Source of the DNA: Myxococcales bacterium | GTDB lineage: Bacteria > Myxococcota_A > Polyangia > Polyangiales > Polyangiaceae | Length of the DNA stretch: 64,000 nt | NCBI GenBank assembly: GCA_016720545.1 | Contig: JADKKK010000011.1 | Coordinates: 124,001-188,000 of the forward strand | Reading direction: 5' to 3' | Notes under the pieces: model-generated | The model's input: only the letters and a program-made list of their open reading frames with translations | Told to the model about the DNA's origin: nothing | The model's database searches: none | Shown here: positions 15,922-25,090 of the stretch, piece by piece | Layout: every line of letters starts with the position of its first letter | Numbering within the stretch: position 1 is the stretch's first letter | Made by a program: the position numbers and the translations under genes

Positions 15922-16401
15922 ATGCACGACGCGGCACCTCGAGCGTGGGTGGTTGAGCTCGCGAGGGTCACGAGGTTCGGGAGCTTTGGGCGCGCAGGCG
16001 CAGTGGCGCTCGCGCTCATCGTGGGCGCGACCCTCGTGACGACCGGTGGCGCGCGCGCTGACGTGACCACGGACGTGCCGGTACGCCTCGGCGAGATCTC
16101 CGCGAGCCCGAGCGACGCGCCGGTGCTCCGCGCGTCGTTCGAGTCGGCGCTGCGGGCGCAGACGTTCCCAGCGCCGAAGCCCGGAGTCCGAGGCGCGCGC
16201 GCGATCGTCTCGGTGGCCGTGCTCGACTGCGACGACCACAGGTGCGGCGTCTCGGCGGTGGTGCGGGACGCGACGCGGGGCGGCGTGCTCGCCGTGCTGC
16301 GCGGGAGCGCCCGGAGCCCGTCGCCCGCGGCCCGCGAGGCGCTCCTCAGGAGCGCTGCCGCCGGTGCCGCGCGGCAGGTCCCCGCGGCGCTCCCGCGGTA
16401 G
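15922..16401 (+). CDS. secreted protein of unknown function
   Basis: With the ATG at 15922 the product has 159 residues. A hydrophobic segment, VALALIVGATLVTTGGARA, acts as a likely signal peptide with cleavage after ARA. The mature part contains AIVSVAVLDCDDHRCGVSAVV, with a Cys pair that may form a disulfide, and a Ser/Ala-rich C-terminus. An in-frame ATG at 15886 would add 12 residues. It faces the DUF2809 gene with only eight bases between stops. No family recognised. Confidence 0.55.
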   Translation: MHDAAPRAWVVELARVTRFGSFGRAGAVALALIVGATLVTTGGARADVTTDVPVRLGEISASPSDAPVLRASFESALRAQTFPAPKPGVRGARAIVSVAVLDCDDHRCGVSAVVRDATRGGVLAVLRGSARSPSPAAREALLRSAAAGAARQVPAALPR

Positions 16402-16409
16402 CCGCGTCG

Positions 16410-16838
16410 TTACGCTCCTCGCGGGTCGCTGATCGACGTGTTCCCCACCGGCGCCGGGAGCGCGAGCCACGCCACGCCGAAACCGAGGGCCGCGCCCACG
16501 GCGTAGCAAGGGAAATCGGACCACACGAACGTCGTGCCGAGCACGAGCCGCCCGAGCCGAGTGGTGCGCGCGGCGTCGAGCGGCGCCACGTGCCAGGCTT
16601 GGCTCAGCTCGACGAGCGCCGAGAGCCCGAACGCGACCGCCGCGAGGCGCGCGCGAGGCGCACGCGGCGCCGCGAAGAGCAGCAGAAAGAACACGAGCGT
16701 CGCGTAGAGCGCGTCCCCCGCGTACTCCGCGACGAAGCGCGGGAGCGCCGCCCCGTAGCACCGGCTCCCGAGGCCGAGCGGCACCGTCACCAAGGCGGCC
16801 GCGGCGGCGAAGAGGCGCGCCCGCCGCGCAGGCGTCAC
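16410..16838 (-). CDS. DUF2809 / VanZ-like membrane protein
   Basis: The 142-residue protein has about four transmembrane helices and the family pattern LGSRCYGAALPRFVAEYAGD, VELSQAWHVAPLDAARTTRLG and FVWSDFPCYAVGAALG. The last of these resembles the DUF2809 signature. Function unknown. The GTG start overlaps the stop of the upstream lipoprotein gene by four bases (GTGA at 16835-16838), so the two are translated together. Confidence 0.75.
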   Translation of the reverse strand: MTPARRARLFAAAAALVTVPLGLGSRCYGAALPRFVAEYAGDALYATLVFFLLLFAAPRAPRARLAAVAFGLSALVELSQAWHVAPLDAARTTRLGRLVLGTTFVWSDFPCYAVGAALGFGVAWLALPAPVGNTSISDPRGA

Positions 16839-17173
16839 CGCGTGCAGCGCTTCCCGTTCCAGCAGATGTCGGCGCCGGGGCACGTGCAGACCCGCGTCTC
16901 CTTGGAGTCGGCCGGGTCGCAGCCGCAGGCGCCCGGCTTGCACATGTCTGGAAACTCGGAGGCGGTCTTGCAGCACGACAGCTGAACGATGGCCCCGCCG
17001 ACCGACTGGCATTGAGCGACCGGGTCGTTGGGATCGACGTACCCGTCGGGCAGGTTCCCGAGGCCGCCGTCGCGCCCGGGAGCGCCCGCGTCTGCGGTGG
17101 GCGTGGAGGAGCTGCACGCAGCGAACGAGGAGGCGGCGACGACCACCGGAATCAACGCGAAGACGAAACGCAT
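16835..17173 (-). CDS. small cysteine-rich lipoprotein
   Basis: The 112-residue product has a lipoprotein signal with lipobox FAAC (Cys20), an Ala/Gly/Asp linker and a C-terminal domain with ten further cysteines in pairs such as SCCK, GACGC and VCTC. This pattern suggests a compact disulfide-bonded or metal-binding fold at the outer membrane. No family recognised. It heads a two-gene unit with the DUF2809 gene and is divergent from the Sel1-like lipoprotein, 105 bases away. Confidence 0.7.
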   Translation of the reverse strand: MRFVFALIPVVVAASSFAACSSSTPTADAGAPGRDGGLGNLPDGYVDPNDPVAQCQSVGGAIVQLSCCKTASEFPDMCKPGACGCDPADSKETRVCTCPGADICWNGKRCTR

Positions 17174-17278
17174 CAAGGAAGCGTCGCACACCCCGGGCCA
17201 AATGTCCTCGCGCGGCCCAAGCGGCCCCGAAAAACGGGAGTGAAGGCGGCGCGAAACCCGGATACGCTGCTCACACCC

Positions 17279-19336
17279 ATGAGTTTCCCCCGCCCCCTTT
17301 CTGGCCGCCTCTTCGTCCTTCCCCTCTTCCCGCTCGTCGCCGCTGGGCTCGGCGTGCCGGTGGTCGCGTGCGGCCCCGGCGGCGCCGGCGAGGCCGTGCG
17401 CCCGCAGGCCCCGTCCGCCGCGACCGCTATTCAAGCGGAGACCGCCGACGCGATCATCACCTGTCGACCCGGATCCTACGCCGAGCCGCTGGCGGTCGAT
17501 CTCTCGGCCAACGCCCGCGCCGACTTCGAGGCCGCGATGGACAGCGGCGTCGCGGTGGTTCACTACGACTGCAAGTCCGTGCGCCTGCTGAAGGACTGCC
17601 GCATCGCCGGCGAGTACCGGTTCGCGGGCGTGAGCCGCAAGGAGGAGGTCATCCACCTCGACAACCGCGACGAGATCAAGGCGAACCTCCCGCTCGCCCC
17701 CGTCGCGAAGGGCAGCGCCGAGATGGAGCGCGCGTCGGCGCTCGACATCGCGTACGTCCTGGTCGGCAAGCGCTCGACGCCGGCGATCGTGAGCCGCCAA
17801 TACCTCGAGGGGAGCCAGTGCGGGGAGGCCACGCACTACATCCGCGCCGCCACGGTCGGGGCGTTCGCCGTGCAGACCGCCACGAAGGGGCGCGTCGCCG
17901 CGGCCGCCGAGGTGTTCGGCTCGAGCACGAGCGGTTCCAGCCAGAGCGGCAAGAACAGCGCGAAGAAGGACGGCAACCCGAAGTCCTGCGAGGAGTCCAA
18001 GCCCGGCTCCGACGCCCCGCCCGGCGAGTGCCGCTCGGCGATCCGCTTCGAGCTCGTGCCGGTCGCCGACAAGCCGCCGGCTCCGAAGGCCGAGGCGAAG
18101 GTCGATCCGAAGGCGCCCGCGAAGCCCGCGGCCCCGTCGAAGGAAGAAGGAAAGGCGGTTGACGATCCGTGCCCCGAGGGGTTCAAGCTCATCGCCGGCA
18201 AGTGCTCCAACGCCGTCGCGAGCGCCGCGAACGCGGCCCCCGCCTCTCACCTGTGCGCGCCGAAGGACACCGCCGACTGCGAGACGCAGTGCACCGCCGG
18301 GAACTTCGGGAGCTGCCACAACCTCGCGAACCTCGCGTACCGCAACTACGGCAAAGACGTGCCCGACGCGCAGAACGTGAAGGACGAGGACCGCGCGCTC
18401 GATCTCTGGAAGAAGGCCTGCGACGGCGGCGTCTTCGCGGCCTGCAACAGCTACGCGGACAACCGGACCTCGCGCACCGGCAGCCAGCCGAAGGACCTCG
18501 CGGCCGCGCACGCCGCCTACACGAAGGCGTGCGACGGCGGCAACTCCGACGCCTGCTACACGCTCGGCGACAACACGCTCCGCGGGCGAGAGGGCGAGAC
18601 GAAGGACCCGGCCGCCGGCTTCACGCTGCTCTCGCGCTCGTGCAAGCTCGGCGACAGCCTCGGCTGCCGGGAGATGGGCGAGTACCTCTTCGCCGGCAAG
18701 TACGGCGTACCGAAGAACCCCGCGCTCGCCGACAAGCTCCTCACCGCGTTCTGCAACCAGGGCGATCTCCGCGCGTGCGACGATCTCGGGCACCACCTGC
18801 TCGGGCTCTTCGACGACTCCGACAAGCCCGAGGCGCCCCTCGCCGACATCGCGAACGCCAAGATCCGCGGCCGCGGGCTCCTCGACAAGGTCTGCCGCGC
18901 CAACGTGGGGCACTCGGAGGGCAACTGCGCCACCCTCGGCCGTGTGCTCGTCGCCGACAACGACCCGAAGGGGCGCGCCCTCCTCGCCGAGCGCTGCCCC
19001 ACGGCGAAGGGTGACACTTGCGTCTTCCTCGGGCGCTCGTACCTCGAGGGCAAGGGCGGGCCGGTCGACAAGGCGAAGGGCTACGAGGCCCTCCTCGCGT
19101 CGAAAGACGACGACGCCATGATGAAGGCGGCGCTGGCCATCCAGGCCGGCGACGGCGTGAAGAAGGACGCGGCTAGGGCCAAGACGATCCTCGAGAAGCT
19201 CTGCAAGGAAGAGGAGTACGCGAAGGCCTGCAAGGCCCTCGGCGGCGCGAAGCCCGGCGCGAAGCCTGGCCTGGCGCCCGCCCCGGCCAAGGGCCCCGCC
19301 AAGCCGGCTCCCGCGAAGCCCGCGCCCAAGAAGTGA
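17279..19336 (+). CDS. Sel1-repeat-like lipoprotein
   Basis: The 685-residue protein has a signal peptide with lipobox VVAC (Cys31), an N-terminal domain of about 200 residues with several cysteines (DCKSVRLLKDCRIAG), a Lys/Pro/Ala linker around 260-295, then cysteine-containing Sel1-like repeats (KKACDGGVFAACNSYADN, TKACDGGNSDACYTLGD, RSCKLGDSLGCREMGEY). It ends in a low-complexity Ala-Pro-Lys tail. Sel1 repeats form helical scaffolds for protein binding; the paired Cys at repeat ends are typical of secreted Sel1 proteins. Role likely envelope-associated scaffolding, by inference. Confidence 0.8.
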   Translation: MSFPRPLSGRLFVLPLFPLVAAGLGVPVVACGPGGAGEAVRPQAPSAATAIQAETADAIITCRPGSYAEPLAVDLSANARADFEAAMDSGVAVVHYDCKSVRLLKDCRIAGEYRFAGVSRKEEVIHLDNRDEIKANLPLAPVAKGSAEMERASALDIAYVLVGKRSTPAIVSRQYLEGSQCGEATHYIRAATVGAFAVQTATKGRVAAAAEVFGSSTSGSSQSGKNSAKKDGNPKSCEESKPGSDAPPGECRSAIRFELVPVADKPPAPKAEAKVDPKAPAKPAAPSKEEGKAVDDPCPEGFKLIAGKCSNAVASAANAAPASHLCAPKDTADCETQCTAGNFGSCHNLANLAYRNYGKDVPDAQNVKDEDRALDLWKKACDGGVFAACNSYADNRTSRTGSQPKDLAAAHAAYTKACDGGNSDACYTLGDNTLRGREGETKDPAAGFTLLSRSCKLGDSLGCREMGEYLFAGKYGVPKNPALADKLLTAFCNQGDLRACDDLGHHLLGLFDDSDKPEAPLADIANAKIRGRGLLDKVCRANVGHSEGNCATLGRVLVADNDPKGRALLAERCPTAKGDTCVFLGRSYLEGKGGPVDKAKGYEALLASKDDDAMMKAALAIQAGDGVKKDAARAKTILEKLCKEEEYAKACKALGGAKPGAKPGLAPAPAKGPAKPAPAKPAPKK

Positions 19337-19420
19337 CCTCGTGGCCCGCGGAGGGCCCGGGCGCGCGCCCGGGCCTCCTGCGCGGTTGCCAGCGACGCCG
19401 TCGCGCCGTATGGGCTTCCC

Positions 19421-19903
19421 GTGACCGAGAGAGCGCGCGCCACCTGGGACGAGTACTTCATGAACATCGCGCGGGAGGTGTCCAGCCGGGCCACCTGCGA
19501 CCGTAAGCACGTGGGGGCGGTGGTCGTTCGCGACCGGAGCATCCTCGCGACTGGCTACAACGGATCGATCCGCGGCCTCGCGCACTGCGACGAGGAGGGC
19601 CACCTGATGGAAGACGGCCACTGCGTCCGCACGGTGCATGCGGAGGCCAACGCGGTAGCGCAAGCCGCGCGCAACGGCTCTCGCATCGACGGCGCAACGC
19701 TCTACGTGACCGCCTCGCCGTGCTGGGCCTGCTTTCGCCTGGTCGCGAACGCCGGGATCACGAGGATCGTGTTCGGCGAGTTCTATCGCGATCCGAAGAT
19801 CTTCGAGTTCTCCAAGGCGCTAGGCATCGATCTCGTGGACCTGTCCCCAAGCTCCCCTGGCCCAGACACGACGCCCACGGCGCTCGGAGAGGTGGGGGCA
19901 TGA
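19421..19903 (+). CDS. dCMP deaminase-family protein
   Basis: The 160-residue enzyme has the zinc deaminase site HAEAN (His73, Glu75) and SPCWAC (Cys101, Cys104). TCDRKHVGAVVVRDRSILATGYNG and the insertion between are typical of dCMP deaminase/ComEB, which makes dUMP for thymidylate synthesis. Start is GTG 19421; a nearby ATG at 19410 is out of frame and stops after four codons. The last residues overlap the ddl start as ATGA at 19900-19903. Confidence 0.85.
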   Translation: MTERARATWDEYFMNIAREVSSRATCDRKHVGAVVVRDRSILATGYNGSIRGLAHCDEEGHLMEDGHCVRTVHAEANAVAQAARNGSRIDGATLYVTASPCWACFRLVANAGITRIVFGEFYRDPKIFEFSKALGIDLVDLSPSSPGPDTTPTALGEVGA

Positions 19904-20943
19904 GTGCGCTGTCTGTCGCGGTGGTGCAGGGCGGCCCCTCGAGCGAGGCGTGCGTCAGCCGCGCCTCGGCGGAGGGCGTGGCGGCGGCGCTGGAGCGCGC
20001 AGGCCACCGCGTGGCGCGCGTCGAGCTCGACGCGGACGCACCGAGCGCGCTGCGCGACGGGCGGTTCGACGTCGCCTTCCCGCTCACCCACGGCGCCTTC
20101 GGAGAGGATGGGTGTCTCCAGGGAGTGTTCGAGCTCCTGGCGCTCCCCTACGTGGGCGCCAACGTGCTTGCGAGCGCGCTCGCGATGAGCAAGCCGATGG
20201 CCAAGCTTGCGTTCGCCGCCGCGGGGCTCCCGCTCGCGCGCGGCCTCGCGTCGGCCCGCGGAGAGGCCCCCCCTCGCGCCCTCGCCGAGCGCGCGCTCAC
20301 GGAGATCGGCAGGCGCTTGGTCGTCAAGCCGGCCGCGAACGGCTCGGCCATTGGCGTCGCGCGGCTCGAGGAGGGGTCCACCGTGGCCGACGTCGCCGCC
20401 GCCATCGAGGCGGCCTTCGAGGTCGACGAGGCCGTGCTCGTGGAGCACTTCGCCAAGGGCCGAGAGGTGACGTGCGGCGTGCTCGATCTCCACGCCGACG
20501 TCGCGCGCGCGAGCGGCGTCCTCGCCCTCGCTGCTCGGCCGGGCGCGGCCATGGCGCTGCCGCCCACCGAGGTGCTCGCCCCCGCGGACGCCTTCTACAC
20601 GTACGAGGCCCGGTATGCGCCGGGGCGCAGCCAGCACGCGTGCCCTGCCCCGCTCCCCCCGGCGGTCGCCGAGCGAGTGCAGCGGGTGGCGGTGGGCGCG
20701 CACCGCGCGCTCGGGGTGCGCGATCTCTCGCGGGTCGACTTCGTAGTCGGCGACACGCACGATCCCGACGCGGTCACGCTGCTCGAGGTGAACACCCTGC
20801 CGGGCTTCACGCCCACGAGCCTCTACCCGGAGGCCGCGGGCGTGCTCGGGCTCGCCCTCCCCACGCTCTGCGATCTGCTCGTCAGGAGCGCCCACGCGCG
20901 CGGCGCGCGGCCACGCAACATCGCGAAACCACTACCTAAATAG
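19900..20943 (+). CDS. ddl: D-alanine--D-alanine ligase
   Basis: ATP-grasp ligase that makes the D-Ala-D-Ala dipeptide for peptidoglycan. The 347-residue protein has the N-terminal VVQGGPSSEACVSRASAEGV (family usually has GGxSxExxVS), LTHGAFGEDGCLQGVFELL, the ATP site VVKPAANGSAIGV, and the C-terminal LLEVNTLPGFTPTSLYPEAA that binds D-Ala and magnesium. Translation is coupled to the dCMP deaminase gene by the ATGA overlap. A second ddl elsewhere is possible. Confidence 0.93.
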   Translation: MSALSVAVVQGGPSSEACVSRASAEGVAAALERAGHRVARVELDADAPSALRDGRFDVAFPLTHGAFGEDGCLQGVFELLALPYVGANVLASALAMSKPMAKLAFAAAGLPLARGLASARGEAPPRALAERALTEIGRRLVVKPAANGSAIGVARLEEGSTVADVAAAIEAAFEVDEAVLVEHFAKGREVTCGVLDLHADVARASGVLALAARPGAAMALPPTEVLAPADAFYTYEARYAPGRSQHACPAPLPPAVAERVQRVAVGAHRALGVRDLSRVDFVVGDTHDPDAVTLLEVNTLPGFTPTSLYPEAAGVLGLALPTLCDLLVRSAHARGARPRNIAKPLPK

Positions 20944-21012
20944 CATTGAGGTCGACCCGCGACGGAGGGGCGAGGCGGCGCCGCGCCCCCCGTGATCAGG
21001 CCGGGCGCCGGC

Positions 21013-21414
21013 TCACTTGAAGCCGCGGACAATCTTCACGAGGCCGTCGACCACTTCGGGCTTCGTGTCGGGCGGGAGCGGGGGCATCGACGCGCTCTTG
21101 CCGACCGCGGCGCCGCCCTCCTTGATGACCTTCTTGAGCTGCTCGTCGGTGACCGACGCCTGCCAGGCCTTGTCGCTGTAGGCGCGGGGCTTAGGGTTGA
21201 GCGCGGCGGCCGCCGGGCCGTCGCCCTTGCCCGTGGTGCCGTGGCATGGCGAGCAGGTCGTCTCGAAGAGCTTCTTGGCCTCCTCGTCGCCGGGGCCGGC
21301 CTTCACGGCCGAGGAGCCTTTGTCGGCGGGCGCCTCGGTCTTGCTGCAGCCGATCACAGCGAGCGAGGCACCGACGGAGAGGAGAGCGGTCGCGATGAGC
21401 AGGTTAGTCTTCAT
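21013..21414 (-). CDS. class I c-type cytochrome lipoprotein
   Basis: The 133-residue protein has a lipobox VIGC (Cys23), a short charged linker and a mono-heme cytochrome c domain: CSPCHG (Cys54, Cys57, His58) and the axial Met110 in SASMPPLPPD. It should be anchored in the periplasm or at the outer face of a membrane and carry single electrons. GGAGAACCCATG gives a strong ribosome binding site. It is convergent with ddl (69 bases). No oxidase or dehydrogenase partner is encoded next to it. Confidence 0.9.
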   Translation of the reverse strand: MKTNLLIATALLSVGASLAVIGCSKTEAPADKGSSAVKAGPGDEEAKKLFETTCSPCHGTTGKGDGPAAAALNPKPRAYSDKAWQASVTDEQLKKVIKEGGAAVGKSASMPPLPPDTKPEVVDGLVKIVRGFK

Positions 21415-21829
21415 GGGTTCTCCGGAGCGTGGGGTGCGGTTCGGGTCAGACAAGGGCGGCTGCGCCGGCCTGGCGACTTGCGGCACCTTACATCGGTCGA
21501 TGCGCGCACTCCAAGCGCACGCAGGCACCCTCGGTTGAATTTTGGACATCGAGGTCCTACAAGGCTCGCGACCCCGGCCCTTGGCGCGCCCGCCCACGCG
21601 CCCCAAGGTTCGGCGGTGCCCGCAACCCCACGCGGCGCGGACCGCGCAGGATTTTCGGCCCACGCAGAACGGCGCCCTCGAGCGAGCGAAATTGGGCTAG
21701 TCGTCCGTCGAGAACGGGGATGCGACACCCGCGCGGCCTGCTAAAGAAGCCCGCGCGCGGCTTCGCAGAACGCTCCGCGAGACCGCGCGCTTCGAGACCC
21801 CCCGAGTCGAGACCCCCCGAGGACTAGTC
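21415..21829. other. divergent promoter region, no gene
   Basis: These 415 bases lie between the cytochrome gene (minus) and aconitase (plus) and must hold both promoters. I cannot assign -35/-10 boxes with confidence. The recognisable element is a pair of adjacent 15-base direct repeats just before the acnA ribosome binding site. No open reading frame is credible. Confidence 0.5.
21792..21821 (+). repeat. tandem 15-bp direct repeat in the acnA leader
   Basis: TCGAGACCCCCCGAG occurs twice back to back (21792-21806 and 21807-21821), eight bases before the acnA ATG; the second copy supplies the GAGG ribosome binding site. It could be an operator or a slippage product. Confidence 0.85.
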
Positions 21830-24523
21830 ATGGCCAAGAATTCTTTCGGCGCAGAGGCCGCTCTTTCCGTCGGCGCCAAGTCGTTTACCGTCTACCGGCT
21901 CGCGGCCGTCGAGGGCGCGTTCCCGGCGGCGAAGACCCTCCCTTACTCGCTCAAGATCCTCCTCGAGAACCTGCTGCGCACCGAAGACGGCGTGAACGTC
22001 AAGAAGGCCGACATCGAGGCCCTCGCCGCCTGGGAGCCGAAGGCGACCCCCACGAAGGAGATCGCCTTCACGCCGGGCCGCGTGCTCCTGCAAGACTTCA
22101 CGGGCGTGCCGGCCGTCGTCGACCTCGCGGCCATGCGCGACGCGATGAAGGCGCTCGGCGGCGATCCCAAGAAGATAAACCCCCTCCAGCCGGTCGAGCT
22201 CGTCATCGACCACTCCGTGCAGGTCGACCACTTCGGCAGCAAGGACGCCGCCGAGAAGAACGCGGCCGTCGAGTTCGAGCGCAACCAAGAGCGCTACCGC
22301 TTCCTCAAGTGGGGCCAGATCGGCTTCCGCAACTTCAAGGCGGTCCCGCCCGACACCGGCATCGTGCACCAGGTCAACCTCGAGTACCTGGCGCGGGCGG
22401 TGATGGTGAACGACGCCGGCGTCGCCTACCCCGACACCGTCGTGGGCACCGACTCCCACACCACCATGATCAACGGCCTCGGCGTGCTCGGCTGGGGCGT
22501 GGGCGGCATCGAGGCCGAGGCGGCGATGCTCGGCCAGCCGGTCAGCATGCTCATCCCTCACGTCATCGGCGTGCGCCTCACCGGCAAGCTCACCGAGGGC
22601 GCCACGGCCACCGATCTCGTGCTCACCGTCACGCAGATGCTGCGCAAGTACGGCGTGGTCGGGAAGTTCGTCGAGTTCTTCGGGCCGGGCCTCGCCGAGC
22701 TGCCGCTCGCCGACCGCGCCACCATCGCGAACATGGCGCCCGAGTACGGCGCGACCTGCGGCATCTTCCCCATCGACGAGGAGACCCTGAAGTTCCTGCG
22801 GTTCACCGGCCGCAGCGACGAGCAGGTCGCGCTGGTGGAGGCGTACGCGAAGGAGCTCGGCCTCTTCTACACGAAGGACACGCCCGAGGCCCGCTACACC
22901 GACGTGCTCCCCTTCGACCTCGCCTCGGTGGAGCCCAGCCTCGCCGGCCCCGCGCGGCCCCAGGACCGCGTCGTCCTCGGCGGCGTGAAGGCGTCGTTCG
23001 AAGCGGCGCTTGCAGTCTACAAGGACCGCGCCGCGGCGGCGAAGAAGAAGAGCGTCGTCGCGGCGGCGCCCTCCGAGCCCGCGGACAAAGACGTGGCCCA
23101 CGGGAGCGTCGTCATCGCCGCCATCACGAGCTGCACGAACACCTCGAACCCGTCGGTGCTCATCGCCGCGGGCCTCGTGGCGAAGAAGGCGGCGGAGCGC
23201 GGGCTCACCACGAAGCCGTGGGTCAAGACCAGCCTCGCGCCGGGCTCGCTCGTGGTCACCGAGTACCTCAGGTCGGCGGGCCTGCTCGAGCCGCTGGAGC
23301 AGCTCCGCTTCCACGTGACGGGCTACGGCTGCACGACCTGCATCGGCAACTCCGGGCCGCTCCCGGGCTCGGTCTCCCGCGCGATCGACGAGAACGACCT
23401 CATGGTGGGCGCCGTCATCAGCGGCAACCGCAACTTCGAGGGCCGCGTCCACGCGGAGGTGCGCGCGAACTACCTCGCGTCGCCCCCGCTCGTCGTCGCG
23501 TACGCGCTCGCGGGCTCCGTCACGATCGACCTCACGACCGAGCCGCTCGGCAAGGGCGCAGACGGCGCCGACGTGTTCCTGAAGGACATCTGGCCCACGC
23601 AGCGCGAGGTCGCCGACACGCTGGCGCGCTCGCTCGACGCGAAGATGTTCACCGCCGTCTACGCCGACGTCTTCAAGGGCGACGAGGCCTGGCGCTCGCT
23701 CGAGGTGCCGGAGGGCGACCTCTACGCGTGGGAGCCGGGCTCCACCTACGTGAAGCACCCACCCTACTTCGAGGGCATGACCCGCACGCCCGCGCCCGTG
23801 AGCGACATCACCGGCGCGCGCGCGCTCGCGGTCCTGGGTGACAGCATCACCACCGACCACATCTCGCCGGCGGGATCGATCAAGAAGGACAGCCCCGCGG
23901 GCAAGTACCTCATCGAGCACGGCGTCGACCCCAAGGACTTCAACTCGCTCGGCTCACGCCGCGGCAACCACGAGGTCATGGTGCGCGGCACGTTCGCCAA
24001 CGTGCGCCTGCGCAACCAGCTCGCCCCCGGCACGGAGGGCGGCGTCACGCGCCACCTGCCGAGCGGTGACGGGATGAGCATTTTCGACGCTTCGGTCCGC
24101 TACGCCTCCGAGGGCGTGCCGCTCTGCGTGCTCGCCGGCAAGGAGTACGGCTCCGGCTCGTCGCGCGACTGGGCCGCCAAGGGCCCGAAGCTCCTCGGCA
24201 TTCGCTTCGTCGTGGCGGAGAGCTACGAGCGCATCCACCGGTCGAACCTCATCGGCATGGGCATCCTCCCGCTCCAGTTCCGCGCGGGCGAGAGCGCCGC
24301 GTCCCTCGGCCTCACGGGCGAGGAGGTCTTCGCGGTGAAGGGCCTCGCCCCGCTCCTCGCGTCGAACTTCGCGGCAGGCCGCGAGATCGAGGTGGAGGCC
24401 ACCGCCCCGGACGGCGCCGCGCGGAGCTTCAAGGCGACCGTGCGTATCGATACCGAGGGCGAGATCCAGTACTACCAGCACGGCGGGATCCTCCAGTTCG
24501 TGCTGCGGCAGCTCTGCAGCTGA
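21830..24523 (+). CDS. acnA: aconitate hydratase AcnA
   Basis: Interconverts citrate and isocitrate in the TCA cycle using a [4Fe-4S] cluster. The 897-residue length and order of domains match AcnA/IRP1-type enzymes. Cluster ligands are Cys435 in TSCTNTSNPS and Cys501 and Cys504 in YGCTTCIGNSG. Other family blocks are GTDSHTTMINGLGVLGWGVG, GDSITTDHISPAG and KEYGSGSSRDWAAKGP. The ATG has a GAGG site within the leader direct repeat. It is followed by an FKBP isomerase gene after 104 bases. Confidence 0.97.
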   Translation: MAKNSFGAEAALSVGAKSFTVYRLAAVEGAFPAAKTLPYSLKILLENLLRTEDGVNVKKADIEALAAWEPKATPTKEIAFTPGRVLLQDFTGVPAVVDLAAMRDAMKALGGDPKKINPLQPVELVIDHSVQVDHFGSKDAAEKNAAVEFERNQERYRFLKWGQIGFRNFKAVPPDTGIVHQVNLEYLARAVMVNDAGVAYPDTVVGTDSHTTMINGLGVLGWGVGGIEAEAAMLGQPVSMLIPHVIGVRLTGKLTEGATATDLVLTVTQMLRKYGVVGKFVEFFGPGLAELPLADRATIANMAPEYGATCGIFPIDEETLKFLRFTGRSDEQVALVEAYAKELGLFYTKDTPEARYTDVLPFDLASVEPSLAGPARPQDRVVLGGVKASFEAALAVYKDRAAAAKKKSVVAAAPSEPADKDVAHGSVVIAAITSCTNTSNPSVLIAAGLVAKKAAERGLTTKPWVKTSLAPGSLVVTEYLRSAGLLEPLEQLRFHVTGYGCTTCIGNSGPLPGSVSRAIDENDLMVGAVISGNRNFEGRVHAEVRANYLASPPLVVAYALAGSVTIDLTTEPLGKGADGADVFLKDIWPTQREVADTLARSLDAKMFTAVYADVFKGDEAWRSLEVPEGDLYAWEPGSTYVKHPPYFEGMTRTPAPVSDITGARALAVLGDSITTDHISPAGSIKKDSPAGKYLIEHGVDPKDFNSLGSRRGNHEVMVRGTFANVRLRNQLAPGTEGGVTRHLPSGDGMSIFDASVRYASEGVPLCVLAGKEYGSGSSRDWAAKGPKLLGIRFVVAESYERIHRSNLIGMGILPLQFRAGESAASLGLTGEEVFAVKGLAPLLASNFAAGREIEVEATAPDGAARSFKATVRIDTEGEIQYYQHGGILQFVLRQLCS

Positions 24524-24627
24524 GCCTCCCAAAAGGAAAGGGCGCGGCCACAAGCGCGTTACATCAATAGTCTCGAGTACATGGACGGCCCTCACGGCGC
24601 CGTCCGCGTGGAAGCGAAGCAAGGACC

Positions 24628-24954
24628 ATGACCGAATTCCAGTCAGAGATTCTGAAACCGGGTGCGGGCGCAGAGGCGAAGGCCGGGCACACCGTGACGG
24701 TGCACTACGTCGGCACGCTCACCGACGGCAAGAAGTTCGACAGCTCGCGCGATCGCAACGAGGGCTTCGTGTTCAAGCTCGGCGCCGGGCAGGTCATCAA
24801 GGGGTGGGACCAGGGCGTCGCCGGCATGAAGGTCGGTGAGCTCCGCAAGCTCACGATCCCCTCGAGCATGGCGTACGGCGAGCGCGGGTTCCCACCGGTC
24901 ATACCGGCGAACGCCACGCTCGTATTCGAGGTCGAGCTGCTCGGCGTCCGCTGA
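24628..24954 (+). CDS. FKBP-type peptidyl-prolyl isomerase
   Basis: Cytosolic 108-residue single-domain FKBP with no signal peptide. The active-site pattern is complete: VTVHYVGTLTDGKKFDSSRD, VIKGWDQGVAGMKVGE, SMAYGERGFPPVIPANATLVFEVELL. AAGGA precedes the ATG. A 7-bp hairpin (GGACGGC/GCCGTCC, 24583-24605) lies in the leader. A good intrinsic terminator follows 60 bases after the stop, so the transcript probably ends here. Confidence 0.95.
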   Translation: MTEFQSEILKPGAGAEAKAGHTVTVHYVGTLTDGKKFDSSRDRNEGFVFKLGAGQVIKGWDQGVAGMKVGELRKLTIPSSMAYGERGFPPVIPANATLVFEVELLGVR

Positions 24955-25013
24955 AGCGGGCGCGTTCGGAGGGCCGCAGCGGCGCGCTCACGGCGCCGAC
25001 GTGCCGAAAACAA

Positions 25014-25052
25014 GGAGAGGGGCCGGCCGTGCCCCTCTCCTTTCTTTTCTTT
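25014..25052 (+). terminator. intrinsic terminator after the FKBP gene
   Basis: GGAGAGGGGC (25014-25023) pairs with GCCCCTCTCC (25031-25040) around a 7-base loop and is followed by TTTCTTTTCTTT. It ends the FKBP (and possibly acnA) transcript. Confidence 0.88.
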
Positions 25053-25090
25053 GCCTCGGCTCAGCGCGGACGGTTAGCCTCATCCTTCGC

